This document shows positions 21,421 through 33,424 of a DNA stretch of 64,000 nt, piece after piece. The notes beneath the pieces were generated by a model that ran no database searches, was not told the origin of the DNA, and worked only from the letters and a program-made list of their open reading frames with translations. The stretch is from Undaria pinnatifida (taxonomy: Eukaryota > Sar > Phaeophyceae > Laminariales > Alariaceae): the NCBI GenBank assembly GCA_012845835.1, contig JABAKD010000004.1:4372265-4436264 (forward strand), written 5' to 3'. Within the stretch, counting starts at the first letter, position 1. Each line of letters begins with the position of its first letter. The position numbers and the translations under genes are program-made.

Positions 21421-24144
21421 GTATGCATCCCTGCAAAACAGATACCACTGTTGTAGTACCTGCTGTAGTACTTGTTGTCCCTGACGTGCCGCTGCCTGTC
21501 CGACACCACGTTTCACGTCGCAAGTCGTCACGATACAACGCTGGTATACTAATCACAAGTCCCAAAGCATCTCTCTTGTGCCAGGAAACGTTTCGTAACA
21601 CGGGTCTGAATTCATACAAATACTGGCCGAAGTTGCTAAGTATCTTTGCCCGAGATTGATACCCTCTTTGTTCCTTTGGTGCCAAAAAAACATTCTTCTT
21701 TGGGTATTCTAAAATTTCCATCGCCTATCTGCCATACTCTTGTTTCGTGAGCCATCCGTCACGCTGCCTCCAGTGTTGTTTGTATGCGTACAGCTCAGAG
21801 TCTTGTCACACTGCTGCTGATGTTGTACATCGTATACGTCATATGATAACACGCATACACAAGCACAGTACAAAGTACGAGTATGACTTTGAGGTTTTTT
21901 TCGTATCTTAGGCTTCTTTCTCAAGAAGGATTTTCGCTGTATCATGGATGATTTTTCCATCGGCTGTTTATGACGATGCTGCAGTTTCTGTATCGTAGCC
22001 TCTCTTGCCCGACATGAGGTCCGTTGGTTGAGTGTCGCGCTGCTTCTATTCGTTGTTGTTCGTGTACGTTCAGAGTATAACATGTTTCTGCCGTTGTTTC
22101 ATGTGATGTCATCATAAGTGCGGTATGAAAGAACACGATCATCACGATTGTTTCTTAGCGTCTTCAGCGTATGCTCTTATCTTAGATACCACTTGCTTCA
22201 CCGTGGCGCCACCGCCGTTGGGGGGGAGGTGCCGATTCTTCCCTAGTGTAGTATAATTCGTATGCGCCCATCTTTTCGCAATAGTTCCCGAGGCAAAAGT
22301 ATCGCGCGAGGAGGACGGCACCAGGAAGTCCTTTCTCACTCGTCGAGACCCATTTCCTCGGCGTACCTCCACCATCGATCCCGAATCCGACTAAGTGGCC
22401 CATCGGGTGCCACCTCTCGCCAATGGGGGCGTCCGCGAGTTGTCCGCGGCGGTGTTGATTTGCCTCCACATACGCCAGACTTCAGACGCAAACTGGTATA
22501 CTTTATACATACGTGCTATTAATGGGTCGGCAAGTCGAATATGCGGTTCGCCTGGCGCACCGCCCGTTGTCCAACTACATTGCCAACTCGGGACGACTGT
22601 TGACGAGCAAAAACAACCGTTACTTTTAATGATGAGTCCAGCCTTGCAGCCCCCCCAAAGGCTCTCGATTATTAGGCAATCTCAATGCCATAGCTAATAA
22701 CTCTACCATGAACCTCAGCAAATCGGGTTAGCGTGCTCCTCTCATGGTACTAACAGGGAGAAACTTTAGACGGAGACGGTGCAATGGGTGCGCTGGTTAT
22801 GGACGAAACCTGCTAAACGATGTATGACCCCTCCAAAAACGCCCCACATGACGCTACTCTCGTGAACCTGCACGTATAGAAAACAGGCGCGCTGGGCCAA
22901 CTACCATGAGAAATCCTGTTTGGCTTCAGAGACTGACCTTTTTAGCCAAACACGTGTTTTACTCGGCGAGGAAATTAAAGTCACTGGCCGGCATACCCCA
23001 CAGAATGCTTCCCCGAGTCTTCGGACGACTTTCTTGATTGTTTTTCCGTTTCTCCAAAGTCATAGTATGATTGTTTGTCCATGTTGCCGATGCCAATGAC
23101 GTTTTGCTATTTAACCAAAAACAGGTTTTTGGGACTCATTTCGTGGAACTTGGTTAAAATCGCCATGTCCCAGGAATCATCAACATGTAGACACAGGAAA
23201 ATACTCCAGAACACTCTCGGAAAACTCCGGGGAGCATTCTAAAGATCATACCGATGGTTGTTTTTCACTTTGTCCCGTCGAGTAGAACAAGTATTTTACT
23301 GATAAACTCAGTTCCCGCAGAAATTGGTCTTTTTGCAACATTTTAGCTCCTTGTGTCCATAAGCGCCTCGTGAACCGGCGTGAACTCTTTGTTCAGTTGC
23401 TTAGACCGCTGCTAGTGGCAAGCCTAACCCTAACCCTACGATGTTTCGCAAAAGGTTTCCTTTCCGAAGATCCCATCCAAATTTTGCCTGGACGGTTCGG
23501 CTGTCAATGGGCCCAATGTTTTAGGTTTTTCTTTCGGAACTTTCCAAATTTCCGGGAAAAATATTTGTGGCGGCGATTTTGGCCAACGTCTGCTTGAGAA
23601 ATTATCAAGCAAATCTTGGATTAGAAGCGGAGAGATTTCGTGTCGTCCACACACTTCGCTCGACAAAATCAACGACAGCGCCGTGAAATCTGAATGTTTC
23701 GAGCTCGTTTGGGGCTCCGATCACCCTTGGTGTACGGTGCTTACACTTCCGCCGGTGATGTGTGGCAGGCGCCGACCAGACTTGTACCGCTGTGGTCGTA
23801 TCATTGGGCATTTTACCGTACATAGAATGGTTGAACACATTTCATCAGGGAGTTCCATTGTCACTATTGGCGTTTCTTGTCAGCTATTGAGACTTGATAT
23901 ACAAACGGGAAGGTCCATGGCCGATGGCATGACACTTCCCCGTGAGATAACGAACGAACTATTGCATTGTGGACAAACGCACTCCGAGCCTACGAGGGGA
24001 AGTCCTCGGAGCTGATACCACCGGGCCCGCGGTCGCGCGAATCGGTATTGGGTAAGTTTTTCCTACTGCCCTAAACGTGACCGATTTGGTTTCGGAGGCC
24101 GAAAATCAATGCTCTGCGCATTGGTGTTGGACACCAGCCGAAAG
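21421..24144. other. Sequence with no gene recognised
   Basis: Frames of 75-125 codons occur on both strands but resemble nothing I know. Two CCCTAA-type telomere-like words at about 23422-23436 are too few to mean anything. No LTR matching the gypsy element to the right was found here. Confidence 0.4.
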
Positions 24145-24210
24145 CAATGAAAGACCTTACAGAGCAACAAGAGCGCGAGCGCAGGGCGCTGGCGGGGTCC
24201 ATTCTACAAG

Positions 24211-25140
24211 TTGGGGCGACCCGAGAGGTGGAGGCCGAGCGGCGCCCGACTGAAGGCGGAAACCAAGGTGACGATCGGGAGAGATAGACCGCCAAGATTG
24301 CGTGGTGGTGTTGTTACCTTCGAACATATGCGCGAATTTCTTGTTGCGTACTCGGAGTACGAGCAGCAGATGCATATCACAAACCAAGATGGAGGAGACG
24401 GGGTGCTCGCGAGGAGGCGAGAGCTGGTAGATTCAGCGACCCAAATGATGGTGGCTGATGAGTTCTACGATGGCATGCCCTGGGTCGACCTCTCCGAGGA
24501 GGAACTAATGCAAGGGCTCAAAAAGTTTGCTGGCGTTGATATGCAGCAGACGGGTGATGAGGATTTTTGCTGCCAAATATTCTGTGTGCTGAAGATGGAT
24601 GCGAGCGTGCCGGTAGACAGCAGGGTGTTTATGCAAAAACGTGCCCTGCGGAAATACCTTGCTGGCAGAGGGCTCACGGAGGTGGTGAAGCCCGACGGTC
24701 GGCAGTACACGCTAAAGCATGGCAAGGTTCTGGTTGAGGCAATAGCGGCGGGAACCGAGCCACTCGAGTTCCGCCGCAAGGTGGGAAAAAAATGCGTTTC
24801 GACCTCGTAGCGCATGATCCTGACGCATTGTTCAGCATTGCCATGCAGCAACGGGATCAGGCCGCAAATGAGGGCAAGGATGCTGAACGCCGGCAAACGG
24901 CAAAGCGACGTGACACTAGGTCGATGGCTGCTTGCGGGGACCAAGCCGCAGGGAAGTGCTGCTGACGAGCACGATTGACGCAGAGTGCTAAGGCCGCTGG
25001 CGTGAAAGCAGAGCGGAACCGTCTGTACGACAACAACGAGTGTTTTATGTGTGACAAGCAAGGTCACAAGCAACGGGACTGCCCCCAAAGCCAGCAGGGT
25101 AAGGCGGGGAAAGGCGTCTATAGCAAGAGCCACGGCCAAA
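24211..25140 (+). pseudogene. Gypsy gag with zinc knuckle
   Basis: A frame at 24211-24810 encodes about 200 residues with FYDGMPWVDLSEEELMQGL, ending at a stop. The sequence continues in other frames to a zinc knuckle CFMCDKQGHKQRDC (CX2CX4HX4C) at 25041-25082. Placement directly before a protease supports gag. The start codon is not certain; an earlier ATG at about 24147 is in another frame with a stop at about 24290. Confidence 0.7.
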
Positions 25141-25449
25141 CTCCCATACAGTAGCAGCAGTCCTCAAGCGGTCCCGCTCGGCATACCCGCAGCAAGACAA
25201 CCGGGATGGCCACTGCGTCTGCAACTCCTCGACCTAGTGGGTGCAAGACCGCCTCAAAAGCGGTGGTTATGGAAACCGAACCTGCTGCGCCTGAAGCGTC
25301 TACGCAGAACGACGATAGCTACATGTACATTCGCGTGCCGCGGGAGACGATGTCAGCAGTGGATAACGGGCTCACCAGAAACGGTGTAGCACCAGGTTTC
25401 CCAAAGTGTTGGGCCACAGAATGCAGCACCAGTTCTTCACTCCGTTCCG

Positions 25450-26610
25450 GTGCAGCCACCGGCACCCGCGCCACGGCAGTGGCGTGGAGATTCCAGCACC
25501 ATTTCATACGCGCGTGTCTCGGTTTTACAACCGGGTGGAATTGGTGATACGAGCGCGGATACGGTGGAGACCGAACCGCACTTGGAGGTCCTGACGCAGC
25601 ATGTTGCGGGGCGTCTTGCGGTTCCCGATCTTTCCGCGGCTATTGAGGTCAAGGTGCTCATGGATTATGGCTCAGGCATTACAGCAATGTAGCAATTAGC
25701 AATGTAGGAGGAGTTGGCAGAGGCTCTGCAGGGACAGCCGGGGATGACCCAAACCGCGTTAACGCAGGTGTTTGAAGGGCATGCGCATGTCGTGAGGTCG
25801 TTGGGCCAGCAGTGTGATGTCGAGACGCAATCGTGTCCGCTCCACTTAACGATCGAAACTCCATGGCGACCAGTCCGGCTTACCTTGCCGTTTATCGTGC
25901 TTCCTGGGGGAGGCGATGTGGTTGTCATCGGGCAGAAAACGCTGAGAGAAAAACTCGGCATCGACGTCATGGCGCAGCTCAAGGCATCTGTACTGAAGGC
26001 ACACGGATGTCACGATGACGCTGGGATGGAGTTTACAGCTCTTGCTGTGGGCGAGCCCAACGCTGGTGCTGTGCTGCGGGCGCCGATGGCTTCCACGGCG
26101 TTCGGGCCGGGCGGCGACGCGTCAGGTGGTGTGGACGATGGGGCCACACTGACATTGCTGTCTCAACGACCCATGATGTTCCGGTATTCCGAGGTGGAGA
26201 TGCACGATCGTGTGGGCGCATTGGAGACGGTGGTCGATGACGCCGTTGACCATGGCTTACCGCCGGAATGTGCCAAGATGTTGCGCGATATCGTTTTTCG
26301 CACCCACCTTGACATATTCCGTCAGGCATTGTTGGGCGATCCACCTGCGCGCGTGGAGTCCATGACGGTGCGGCTTCAGCCAGGTGCAAGGGCGGTACGG
26401 GCGAAGCTGCGTGCATCCCCGCCAGTCAAGGCGGCTTGGCTGCACAAACACATGGCCAACTTGGAAACAGCCGGAACGGTGTTTCGGAACCTGCAGGCGA
26501 TCTACGCAAGCATGGCGATAGCAATTCCCAAGGGATCCAACTCTTACCGCGTGGTCACGGACTATCGGGCCGTCAACGACACGGTCGAACCGGCGGCTAT
26601 ACCCATGTAA
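25450..26610 (+). pseudogene. Gypsy protease and start of reverse transcriptase
   Basis: The protease active site is read as VLMDYGSGITAM at about 25657-25692, where functional elements have D-S/T-G, so it appears altered. It ends in a TAG. The frame 25714-26610 continues the protease (LPFIVLPGGGDVVVIGQKTL) and the beginning of reverse transcriptase (SNSYRVVTDYRAVNDTVEPA), ending in a TAA at 26608-26610 exactly where a proline codon would be expected. Confidence 0.78.
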
Positions 26611-26856
26611 AACCTGGAAGATAAAGCGTCTCTGTTCGCGGGCGCGACTGCATGGTGCACGCTAGATACGCTGCAAGGCTACTGGCAGGTGCCGCTGATT
26701 GAGGATGCCCAGGAGATGCTCGCCATGGATGAAAAACCTGGAAGATAAAGCGTCTCTGTTCGCGGGTGCGACTGCATGGTGCACGCTGGATATGCTGCAA
26801 GGCTACTGGCAGGTGCCGCTGAGTGAGGATGCCCAGGAGATGTTCGCCATGGTCAC
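26609..26856 (+). repeat. 124-bp tandem duplication inside gypsy reverse transcriptase
   Basis: AACCTGGAAGATAAAGCGTC starts at 26611 and again at 26735, and the match runs through GAGGATGCCCAGGAGATG to CGCCATG. The period of 124 is not a multiple of three, so the duplication shifts the frame. The two halves differ at about six positions, so it is not brand new. Confidence 0.88.
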
Positions 26857-27850
26857 TCCGGAGGTTGTTCACGCCGCGTCGTGTTCCGCCGGGGGTGCTG
26901 AATGCTACCGGATATTTCCAGGCGACAATGGGTGATGTTTTGGAGGGGTACATCGACAAGATATGTTTGGTTTGGGTGCACGACATCGTGATCTGGGGGG
27001 AGACGCCTCAGATTATTTTGAAGCGAACGTTGGCGATTTTGGATCACCTGCTGGAACGTGGGCTTTTTGCTGCAGCCCACAAGGCCGTTTTCTTTCGAAA
27101 GGAAATCAAGTTGTGTGGGAAAAGCCTCTCCGGACAGACGGTGAGCCACGACCCCGAGCGCACCCAGGGACTGAGTGAGTTGCGTCGGCCGGAAACCGCC
27201 GGCGAGGTCATGCAGTTCCTTCAAGCCATCAACTGGATGCGGACGTCTCTGTTTGAGCTCGCAGAGCTAAAGCCGCCGTTACGCAGGCTTCTCGAGGAGT
27301 GCCTGTGCAACAAACGGCGCACCAAGCACATGGCGGAGCGCCGTGTTATAGACAGCAGCGAGTGAACGGACGAGCGTGCGGCCGCGTGGGATGCTGTGCA
27401 ACTACGGGTGAGCAAAGTGGTGCCTCTGAATCGCCTAAAGCCAAGATTCTCTGGGATGATGTTCCCTGGTGCGAGAAACAAGTTTTGGGGGAGTTTTATT
27501 ACCCAGTTTCCGACGGTCGAGTTGAGGGGCAGCGTTTCAATCGCGGACATGCTCCATGAGCCGCTGGGATTTGTGAGTCAACCTTTGAGAGGTTCGCAGG
27601 AGCGATGGGAAACTGTGAACAAGGAAGGCTTCGCGATCGTGAGCACGTTTGAGCGGCTGCCATACCTGCTGTGGGGTGGGGTGGCGATTCACTGTGACCA
27701 TCGGAACCCCGCAATTTTTTTGGTGCGAACGGAGCGCCCGCTCCCAAGGCGGTGGCACAATGTCTACAAGCATGGCGTCTGTTTCTCGGACAGTTCCCGT
27801 ACACTCGCAAATAGCATGTCACGGTTGATCCTACAGGGTGATCTATTTCC
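26823..27850 (+). pseudogene. Gypsy reverse transcriptase core and RNase H
   Basis: The frame 26823-27365 carries the polymerase core with FQATMGDVLEGYIDKICLVW followed by VHDIVIWG. The first catalytic aspartate of the usual VDD box is replaced by histidine (CAC at 26979-26981). The thumb and connection segment LGVVxx-like parts follow, ending in a TGA. A further frame, 27396-27947, carries RNase H pieces: HEPLGFVSQPLRGSQERW, NKEGFAIVSTFERLPYLLWG and DHRNPAIF. Sequence after about 27850 no longer matches. Confidence 0.78.
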
Positions 27851-27949
27851 GGTTGAAGCCTTTGCTTCATATTTGACTCTACAATACCTCGGACACCACA
27901 TGCTCGTACTGCTTCTGACTTATTTATGCATTTATCCACGATTCTAAGT

Positions 27950-30754
27950 AGGGGTTACTTCCAGTAGTCTCGGATTCTCTGAATGCTTTACGCCAATAAA
28001 TTTCCGATTATCTGAGTGCTTTACTTTCACTACTCCCTGATTATCTGAGTGCTTTTCACGGTACAGAAGTCGGTGGTAACATCACCTTACTCGTGGCAGC
28101 CTTATGATTCTGACTAACAGAGTTGTCGAAGTTCGATTCAAGACTAAAGACAGCTTGTACTTAGACGAGAGGTGACTTATAGCGGGTTCCCCCGATAGCT
28201 CTGTCCAGTCGTCACCTGAAACACCAGATTGAATTACACGAAGTCAGCATTGCTTTTACTAAGCGAGCTACACGAAAGGACACCAAAACACGTAAACGGT
28301 TGTTGAGGAGCCGACAAGCCTGAAGTATTTATTTTCCGTTGGCTTTGGCTGTGGGAACAAAGAACGGGCAATGACGCGTGGCAGGCTTCCGAGTTTTTCG
28401 AAATGATCTCTGCCGCCGTTCGTCGTCGATTTAATTTCGTGTTCTTGTGCAGAGCAGAGCATCGCGGCTGAAACCATCGCACGAATAGCAACGCCCACGC
28501 TGTCAACGCTTTGCATTAGAATATTGTCATCTCGGATCCTCAAACGAACCAGCACTTTGGTCACGACATTCTTGCCTTCAGCGAGCCCTAAGCTTGGGTA
28601 GAACACATGTTTTAGCATCCTGCTGGCCCGCCCGTTTGCCGATCCTGGTCGTGAGAATCGAAAAGAAGTATTGTAGCAGCGCGCAACGGCACTACAAGGA
28701 ACACTTGCTCGAGTGGCGGCCGCCCGCCCCCAACAAGTTCCTGCGTCTGTCTGATGTCACAGCTAGGTGTTCTGCTTTTCCTTCGTGTTCCTGGTCCGTA
28801 AATGGAGCCCTCCCCCACTGACTCGCCCCCGGCAAACTGGTGGACGCGCGGCGTATCTTAGAAATGACGAGCGTGTTCGCATGCCCACGCCTCTGCTGGC
28901 AGCCTCATAGGTTGTTCATGCTCCACACACACTCTCCTCATACCGGTAGCATGCCTAGGGTGGATTCAGCACAAGCACCTACGTTCACTGGGAGGCTCCA
29001 CCCATAGTGTTAAATTGCTGATATCGCGAACAGATAATCAATTGTCGTTGTCCGCCGGGTCGGCGTCGTAATCAGTCCCGACCAGGTCATCCGTCTTCCG
29101 ACTGCGTACCTGTCAAGAGAGTGCTTGCTGCATATACTTTTCACCGATCGTTTGGCCACTAGACATGTTATACGTGCCCATTAAACGAAACACCCCTCTC
29201 TGTGTGCCTAAGAAGTAGATTGTTCCGGGGTCGTCCTCAAACCTTCTCCAAGTTTTCAAAAATATCGTAGATGGATCGCTTGGGGTTCGAAAGGTCTCCA
29301 AGAGCTCCCACATCCAAAATACAACTGTGATGTTGAGCGTATTAAGCACATCATATAGGGTGACGACGGTGCAGAACGAACTTCAGGACAGCTGAAAATG
29401 GCCGGCTCCCTCTCATAGAGTGTGCCAAGAACGGTCTGGCCGACGCTGCAATCGGATTGACGCTCACTCATACTCCTTTTCTAGATCGGCTTCGCCGCCG
29501 CTCTCCTACAATGTTAAAATGTTCCACGCCAGTGTTGACTTATGATCAACAGGCGTTATGCGTCCAACCTTGCGGCCTATTGATGTCAGCGCGAGTACGA
29601 CTTGGTTTGTATAAACGCCAAGTCGCTGTTTCCGCATCGAACGTCGGGTTTCCGCCGTTTCCGATATTTTTCTTCAGGTCCCCCAGATAGCCGCTTGTGA
29701 TTGGGTGTGGGCGGCCACTGACGATCCCTGGCCGCTGACAGCTGGTACGGAATAATATAATTCTCGGGCGCCTGGGTGGCTCCTTGGTATACATATCATC
29801 ATACCCTCTGTAGCGGTTAGTCGTGGGTCGTGGGTCGTGAGTTGCGAGTTGGATTATGTGCCAACATTTGTCATGCTTTTTGACACGGCCCGCTTCTCTA
29901 TAAAGCTGCGGACAACGGACAACGTCGATAAGAATTACGAGCAGAGAGGGCTTGCGCTAGCATAATTACGCACGCACGTACACACGTACAGTGGATTGCA
30001 GTGTCTGCTTTAAATTTTTGCTGATCTTAAAATCAGTGATGACATTTCCAGACACCTACCGGTTGAAGTCATTTTTGAGCAACTTTACCCACCCTCCATC
30101 TCCGCTTCCGGGATCCGGCATACAAGAGGACTTTTCAGCACCCTTTCAGCACCGTAATAGTGGAGATTACCATTTTTACTTAAAATACAATCAGGCAATG
30201 TGTAGTGCTTGCTCCAGTTATATAATCAGCATACAGAGGAAATCCAGAATCTAATTGCTTACTTACATTTTCAATTTTGCGCAGTCGAGACGTGCGAGAC
30301 GTCAAACCAACCCGCTGAATCGCCGAAAGCGAACCGGCGTCAGGCAGAAGGGTCTTTCACGTGATGGTGTTTTTTTTCTGTATACCATGCACTTTTTACG
30401 TCCCTTGTGATAGGAGGATTAGTCACTTCAGCGCAGCCGTGACCCATCTACGTGCTCACATCTGGTACAGGAAATATGGCGTGTGATAGCCAGGGGAACG
30501 TCATCTCTCGTGCTCCGTCCACCCGGGTTTTCTCGATATGTTTTGTCGACGACTCTACCCCAATTAATCACGAAATCGATTCAAACTCTGTGTACTTCAA
30601 GTGTTTGCAAGTTCGTGAACATTTGTCGGTAGTGTTCAGCGCAACATCGATGAGCCTCGCGGCCGTGACAAGGTTAACTAACTCTGGTTGGCGCCTCCCC
30701 CTTGTTAATGCTCGTAAGTTGTAGTTCCTTTTTTTTCACTTTGTGCGTCGACTC
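27950..30754. other. Sequence with no confirmed gene
   Basis: A short repeat CCGATTATCTGAGTGCTTTA-type occurs three times at 27970-28055. One minus-strand frame (28268-28618) is listed separately. The other frames look random. TCGTGGGTCGTGGGTCGTGA at about 29821 is simple sequence. Confidence 0.4.
28268..28618 (-). other. Open frame with protein-like character, unrecognised
   Basis: 116 codons on the minus strand. Residues 15-60 read like a folded domain: VVTKVLVRLRIRDDNILMQS then VDSVGVAIRAMVSAAMLC. The alternation of a strand, a V-G-x-A-I-x-A helix and another helix recalls SpoVS/Alba-type small domains, but I cannot confirm this. No clear splice frame joins it to a neighbour. It may be an exon of an unfound gene or a chance frame. 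Confidence 0.2.
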
Positions 30755-30886
30755 CTGGTAGCTTATCTTTCACTCACAACCGCTTCGAATCTTGTACATG
30801 TAGTGTACCCGCGTCGTTTCCTGGTAGCTTATCTTTCATTCACAACGGCTTCGAATCTTGTATATGTAGTGTACCCCTTCATTTCA
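30755..30886 (+). repeat. 66-bp tandem duplication
   Basis: CTGGTAGCTTATCTTTCACT starts at 30755 and (with one change) at 30821. The period of 66 keeps the reading frame, but the frame itself is unrecognised. Confidence 0.8.
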
Positions 30887-32931
30887 TGTCCGTTTTTCGG
30901 TTTTATGGCGCCGGAACTTCCCTTCCTTTTCGTTCTGCGAACGTCCTTTGAACGCCCTCTATTCACCGATTGAGGGGTACTCAATGCACAGCATGGTATA
31001 TAGCTATGCTTTCTATTGTGTTTCCCTTGCGGAGCGCGTGAAGACGGCTTCTCCCAACCCCACCCATCCATTTTCCTGGGGAGAAAGGCGCAGCCTTCAT
31101 TTGTTTGTTTCGGTCATTTTTTGGCATGCCTTTCTCATTTCGCCGACTTTTGCAATTCGAGCCTAACCCTGTAGTCTACCTCTTTATGACGTCTACTTTT
31201 GGCCTTGAAGTTGATAAGTGTGGGGTCGATGACGATTCGGTCTTTGAAGATATACTGTTGTAATTGCGTTTTGGTAGGTCCTTTTCGGGTGAGTTTCTAG
31301 GTGAATCATCCACGTTTCAGAATGCACCTGGTGTATGAGAGGAGGCTGCCAAAGTATATATGGTAAATCTGTTCTCGGTCACAAGTGTTATTTTGGCAGC
31401 CATTTCACATGTAATAGCTGTATAGCATCACCCTGGCCCCAAAGGTATCATCATTGAAAATAATATATCACGTGTTTTTCAACATGAGTTTACATTGATG
31501 ACAAGACTGTTGATCGACAGATGGTAGTCATGCATGGTGTTAATGCCGCACATCTAGGAAGTCAACCTGTAAGTCGCCCGCCTGTTACGGCAAGTCGACT
31601 TCTTTTTTAATTCGACACGCAATTCCACGTCTCAAAAAAGACGGGGGTGGAGTGGATACCAGGTCCCCTTCCCCTAGATTTTACCGCCTTATTACGCACG
31701 AGTTCAAGGTCACCAGAGGTACTTCACTCCGTTCCGTGAAGAGCCGAGGCACCGACTCACCTGGTGTAAGTCCTCCACACCACAGCCAAACAAGAACCTA
31801 ACAGGGGGACAGCCCCACAGGTTTCGTTTTTTACTACTAATACCATCCCCTGTTTGTGCACCCTGCGCCCCTCCTTCAGCTCGAGCCGACGAGGCGCCAA
31901 ACCGGCCACCCCCCTCCTTTCTCCCGCCGCTTTACATGCCCGCCCACGCCGGAGCCCGCGTCGGTCTCGTGCTCACCCTCTCTAATAACAAGATAAAACA
32001 AAATTACAGCCTTGTTGTCCCCTCCCTTGTCACCCCGGCCGCGCGCCGTCCGCAGACCCACGCGGCGCTAGACCAGATGCTCCCCCCTATGTGGGCCCGA
32101 CCCGCTAGGCCCGAGCCTAAATCCGGGGCCGACACGACCCGGGGTTGCAAACCCGCGAGGCCACACTAACTCAAGTAAGACGACGGCGTCCGTGGTGGCG
32201 CCGGCAACAACGGCTTGGTCAAAGAATACTTGTTTTTTCCACTACGTACATAGGGTTGAAGAGTTAAATTTAGTTTTCTACTAAAATTTGTTTTTCCCGA
32301 AATAATTCGCGAAAAACCTGAAAAAAAGAGAGAGCTATGAAAACGGAGATGACGTTCTTTTCAGTTTGTTTTAGAGAAAAACGGAATTTCAGGTACAAGG
32401 GGGGTGTGGAGGATCGCGCGACCGCACCGCTCGAGCTGTGCCACCACACGCGAGCGCACGAGACTGAAAAGGGTCGTTCCCAAGGTCATTGGCAGGTTAT
32501 GACTATTCGCAGCAGGGGCAGTGAGTTCCTGAGCTCTGTTTGTGGAGTTAACAAAGTGACCGCACCCAGGCGGCCGACCGAACAAGCTCGCTGAGGGCAA
32601 TAGCTAACACATTTGCCACTTTGGGCGTTGTAGCACGACGAGTAGGTCATGGGTTTCACTCCCCAAGGCACCGACACCTGCCTACGAGTCAGGCTGACTC
32701 CAGTGGGACAACCACGCGGGTAGTTCCGCGAGCGTTGCTGCTGTAGTGACGATTCTGTGCCGGATGGACAATTAATGCTGTTTTGCTTACCATGCAATCC
32801 ATATACTGCTAATGACTATTAGTACGTTTCATTGCAGGTTTGATATTAACTATTCCTGGTGTGTATACGTATTGTACCGTCATTATTACCGTCGTTGATA
32901 ATGTTTTATTACTGCATTTATTTGAGGTACT
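30887..32931. other. Sequence with no gene recognised
   Basis: Frames up to about 100 codons without resemblance to known proteins; a GC-rich patch at 31840-32170. No repeat shared with the rest of the window was noticed. Confidence 0.4.
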
Positions 32932-33016
32932 TGTTATAAGGCTTAGTTTGGGTAAGCTATTGGTTAACCAGTTGCAAGTGGTCAAACGGACTAATACCCC
33001 ACTAATAACCTTAACA
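32932..33016 (+). repeat. TRIM-B copy 1, 5' LTR
   Basis: 85-bp LTR, TG...CA, almost identical to 33220-33303 and, in reverse, to both LTRs at 35095-35468. Confidence 0.88.
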
Positions 33017-33018
33017 AA

Positions 33019-33080
33019 TGGCGTCGTCGACAGACCATGGGTTTTTGGGTCGTGGGTTCGATCCCCACATCCACCATAAT
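33019..33080 (+). other. tRNA-like module inside TRIM-B
   Basis: After the primer site the sequence continues to a T-arm-like GTGGGTTCGATCCCCAC. Its 5-bp stem GTGGG/CCCAC is intact in the copy at 35320-35382, and a B box is contained in it. The next bases CATCCACA in that copy resemble an acceptor strand and discriminator. No matching 5' acceptor strand was found, so this is a tRNA 3' half or a mimic, not a tRNA gene. Confidence 0.5.
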
Positions 33081-33219
33081 AAACTTTTTCAGATTTCCCC
33101 ATGGCGAACTTGAAAAATACTCTTCCTGGTATCCCCAGGGAATGAAACGGCTTGGATAATTGACAGGTCCGCCCGTATATCCGGCCGACCTGCTATCCCG
33201 CCGTTTCAGGGGGGGAGAG

Positions 33220-33303
33220 TGTTATAAGGCTTAGTTTGGGTAAGCTATTGGTTAACCAGTTGCAAGTGGTCAAACGGACTAATACCCCACTAATTCCTTA
33301 ACA
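33220..33303 (+). repeat. TRIM-B copy 1, 3' LTR
   Basis: 84-bp LTR directly after the purine tract and followed by the TACT target duplication. Confidence 0.88.
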
Positions 33304-33424
33304 TACTGCTGTTACACTGACGAAGCATAACAACTTACTACCTTGGGATGAAGCACGTTTATCATACTAGTAGTAGCTTACGTTAGTTGCTGTTGATGTT
33401 CACCCTGACAACGTCCGTGGGACA

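Larger units (their letters stand above)
24145..27870 (+). mobile_element. Ty3/gypsy retrotransposon remnant
   Basis: Order of parts: gag-like frame, zinc knuckle, aspartic protease, reverse transcriptase, RNase H, which is the gypsy layout. Stops and frame changes break it throughout. No integrase was recognised after RNase H, and I found no LTR pair, so the element looks truncated at its 3' side. The pattern YRAVNDTVEPAAIPM, DMLQGYWQVPL, FQATMGDVL resembles gypsy elements of stramenopiles. Confidence 0.85.
32932..33303 (+). mobile_element. TRIM-B copy 1: 372-bp miniature LTR element
   Basis: LTRs of 85 and 84 bp (32932-33016 and 33220-33303) begin TGTTATAAGG and end CCTTAACA, and differ only near their 3' ends. 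TACT is duplicated outside (32928-32931 and 33304-33307). Two bases after the 5' LTR is the primer site TGGCGTCGTCGACAGA, a slightly changed version of the serine-tRNA type site. A purine tract CAGGGGGGGAGAG abuts the 3' LTR. Internal length is 203 bp, with no coding capacity. This is among the smallest LTR elements possible. Confidence 0.9.

Noticed and set aside
23422-23437. Interstitial telomere repeat (CCCTAACCCTA)
   Set aside because: Only about two units, within chance expectation for 64 kb.
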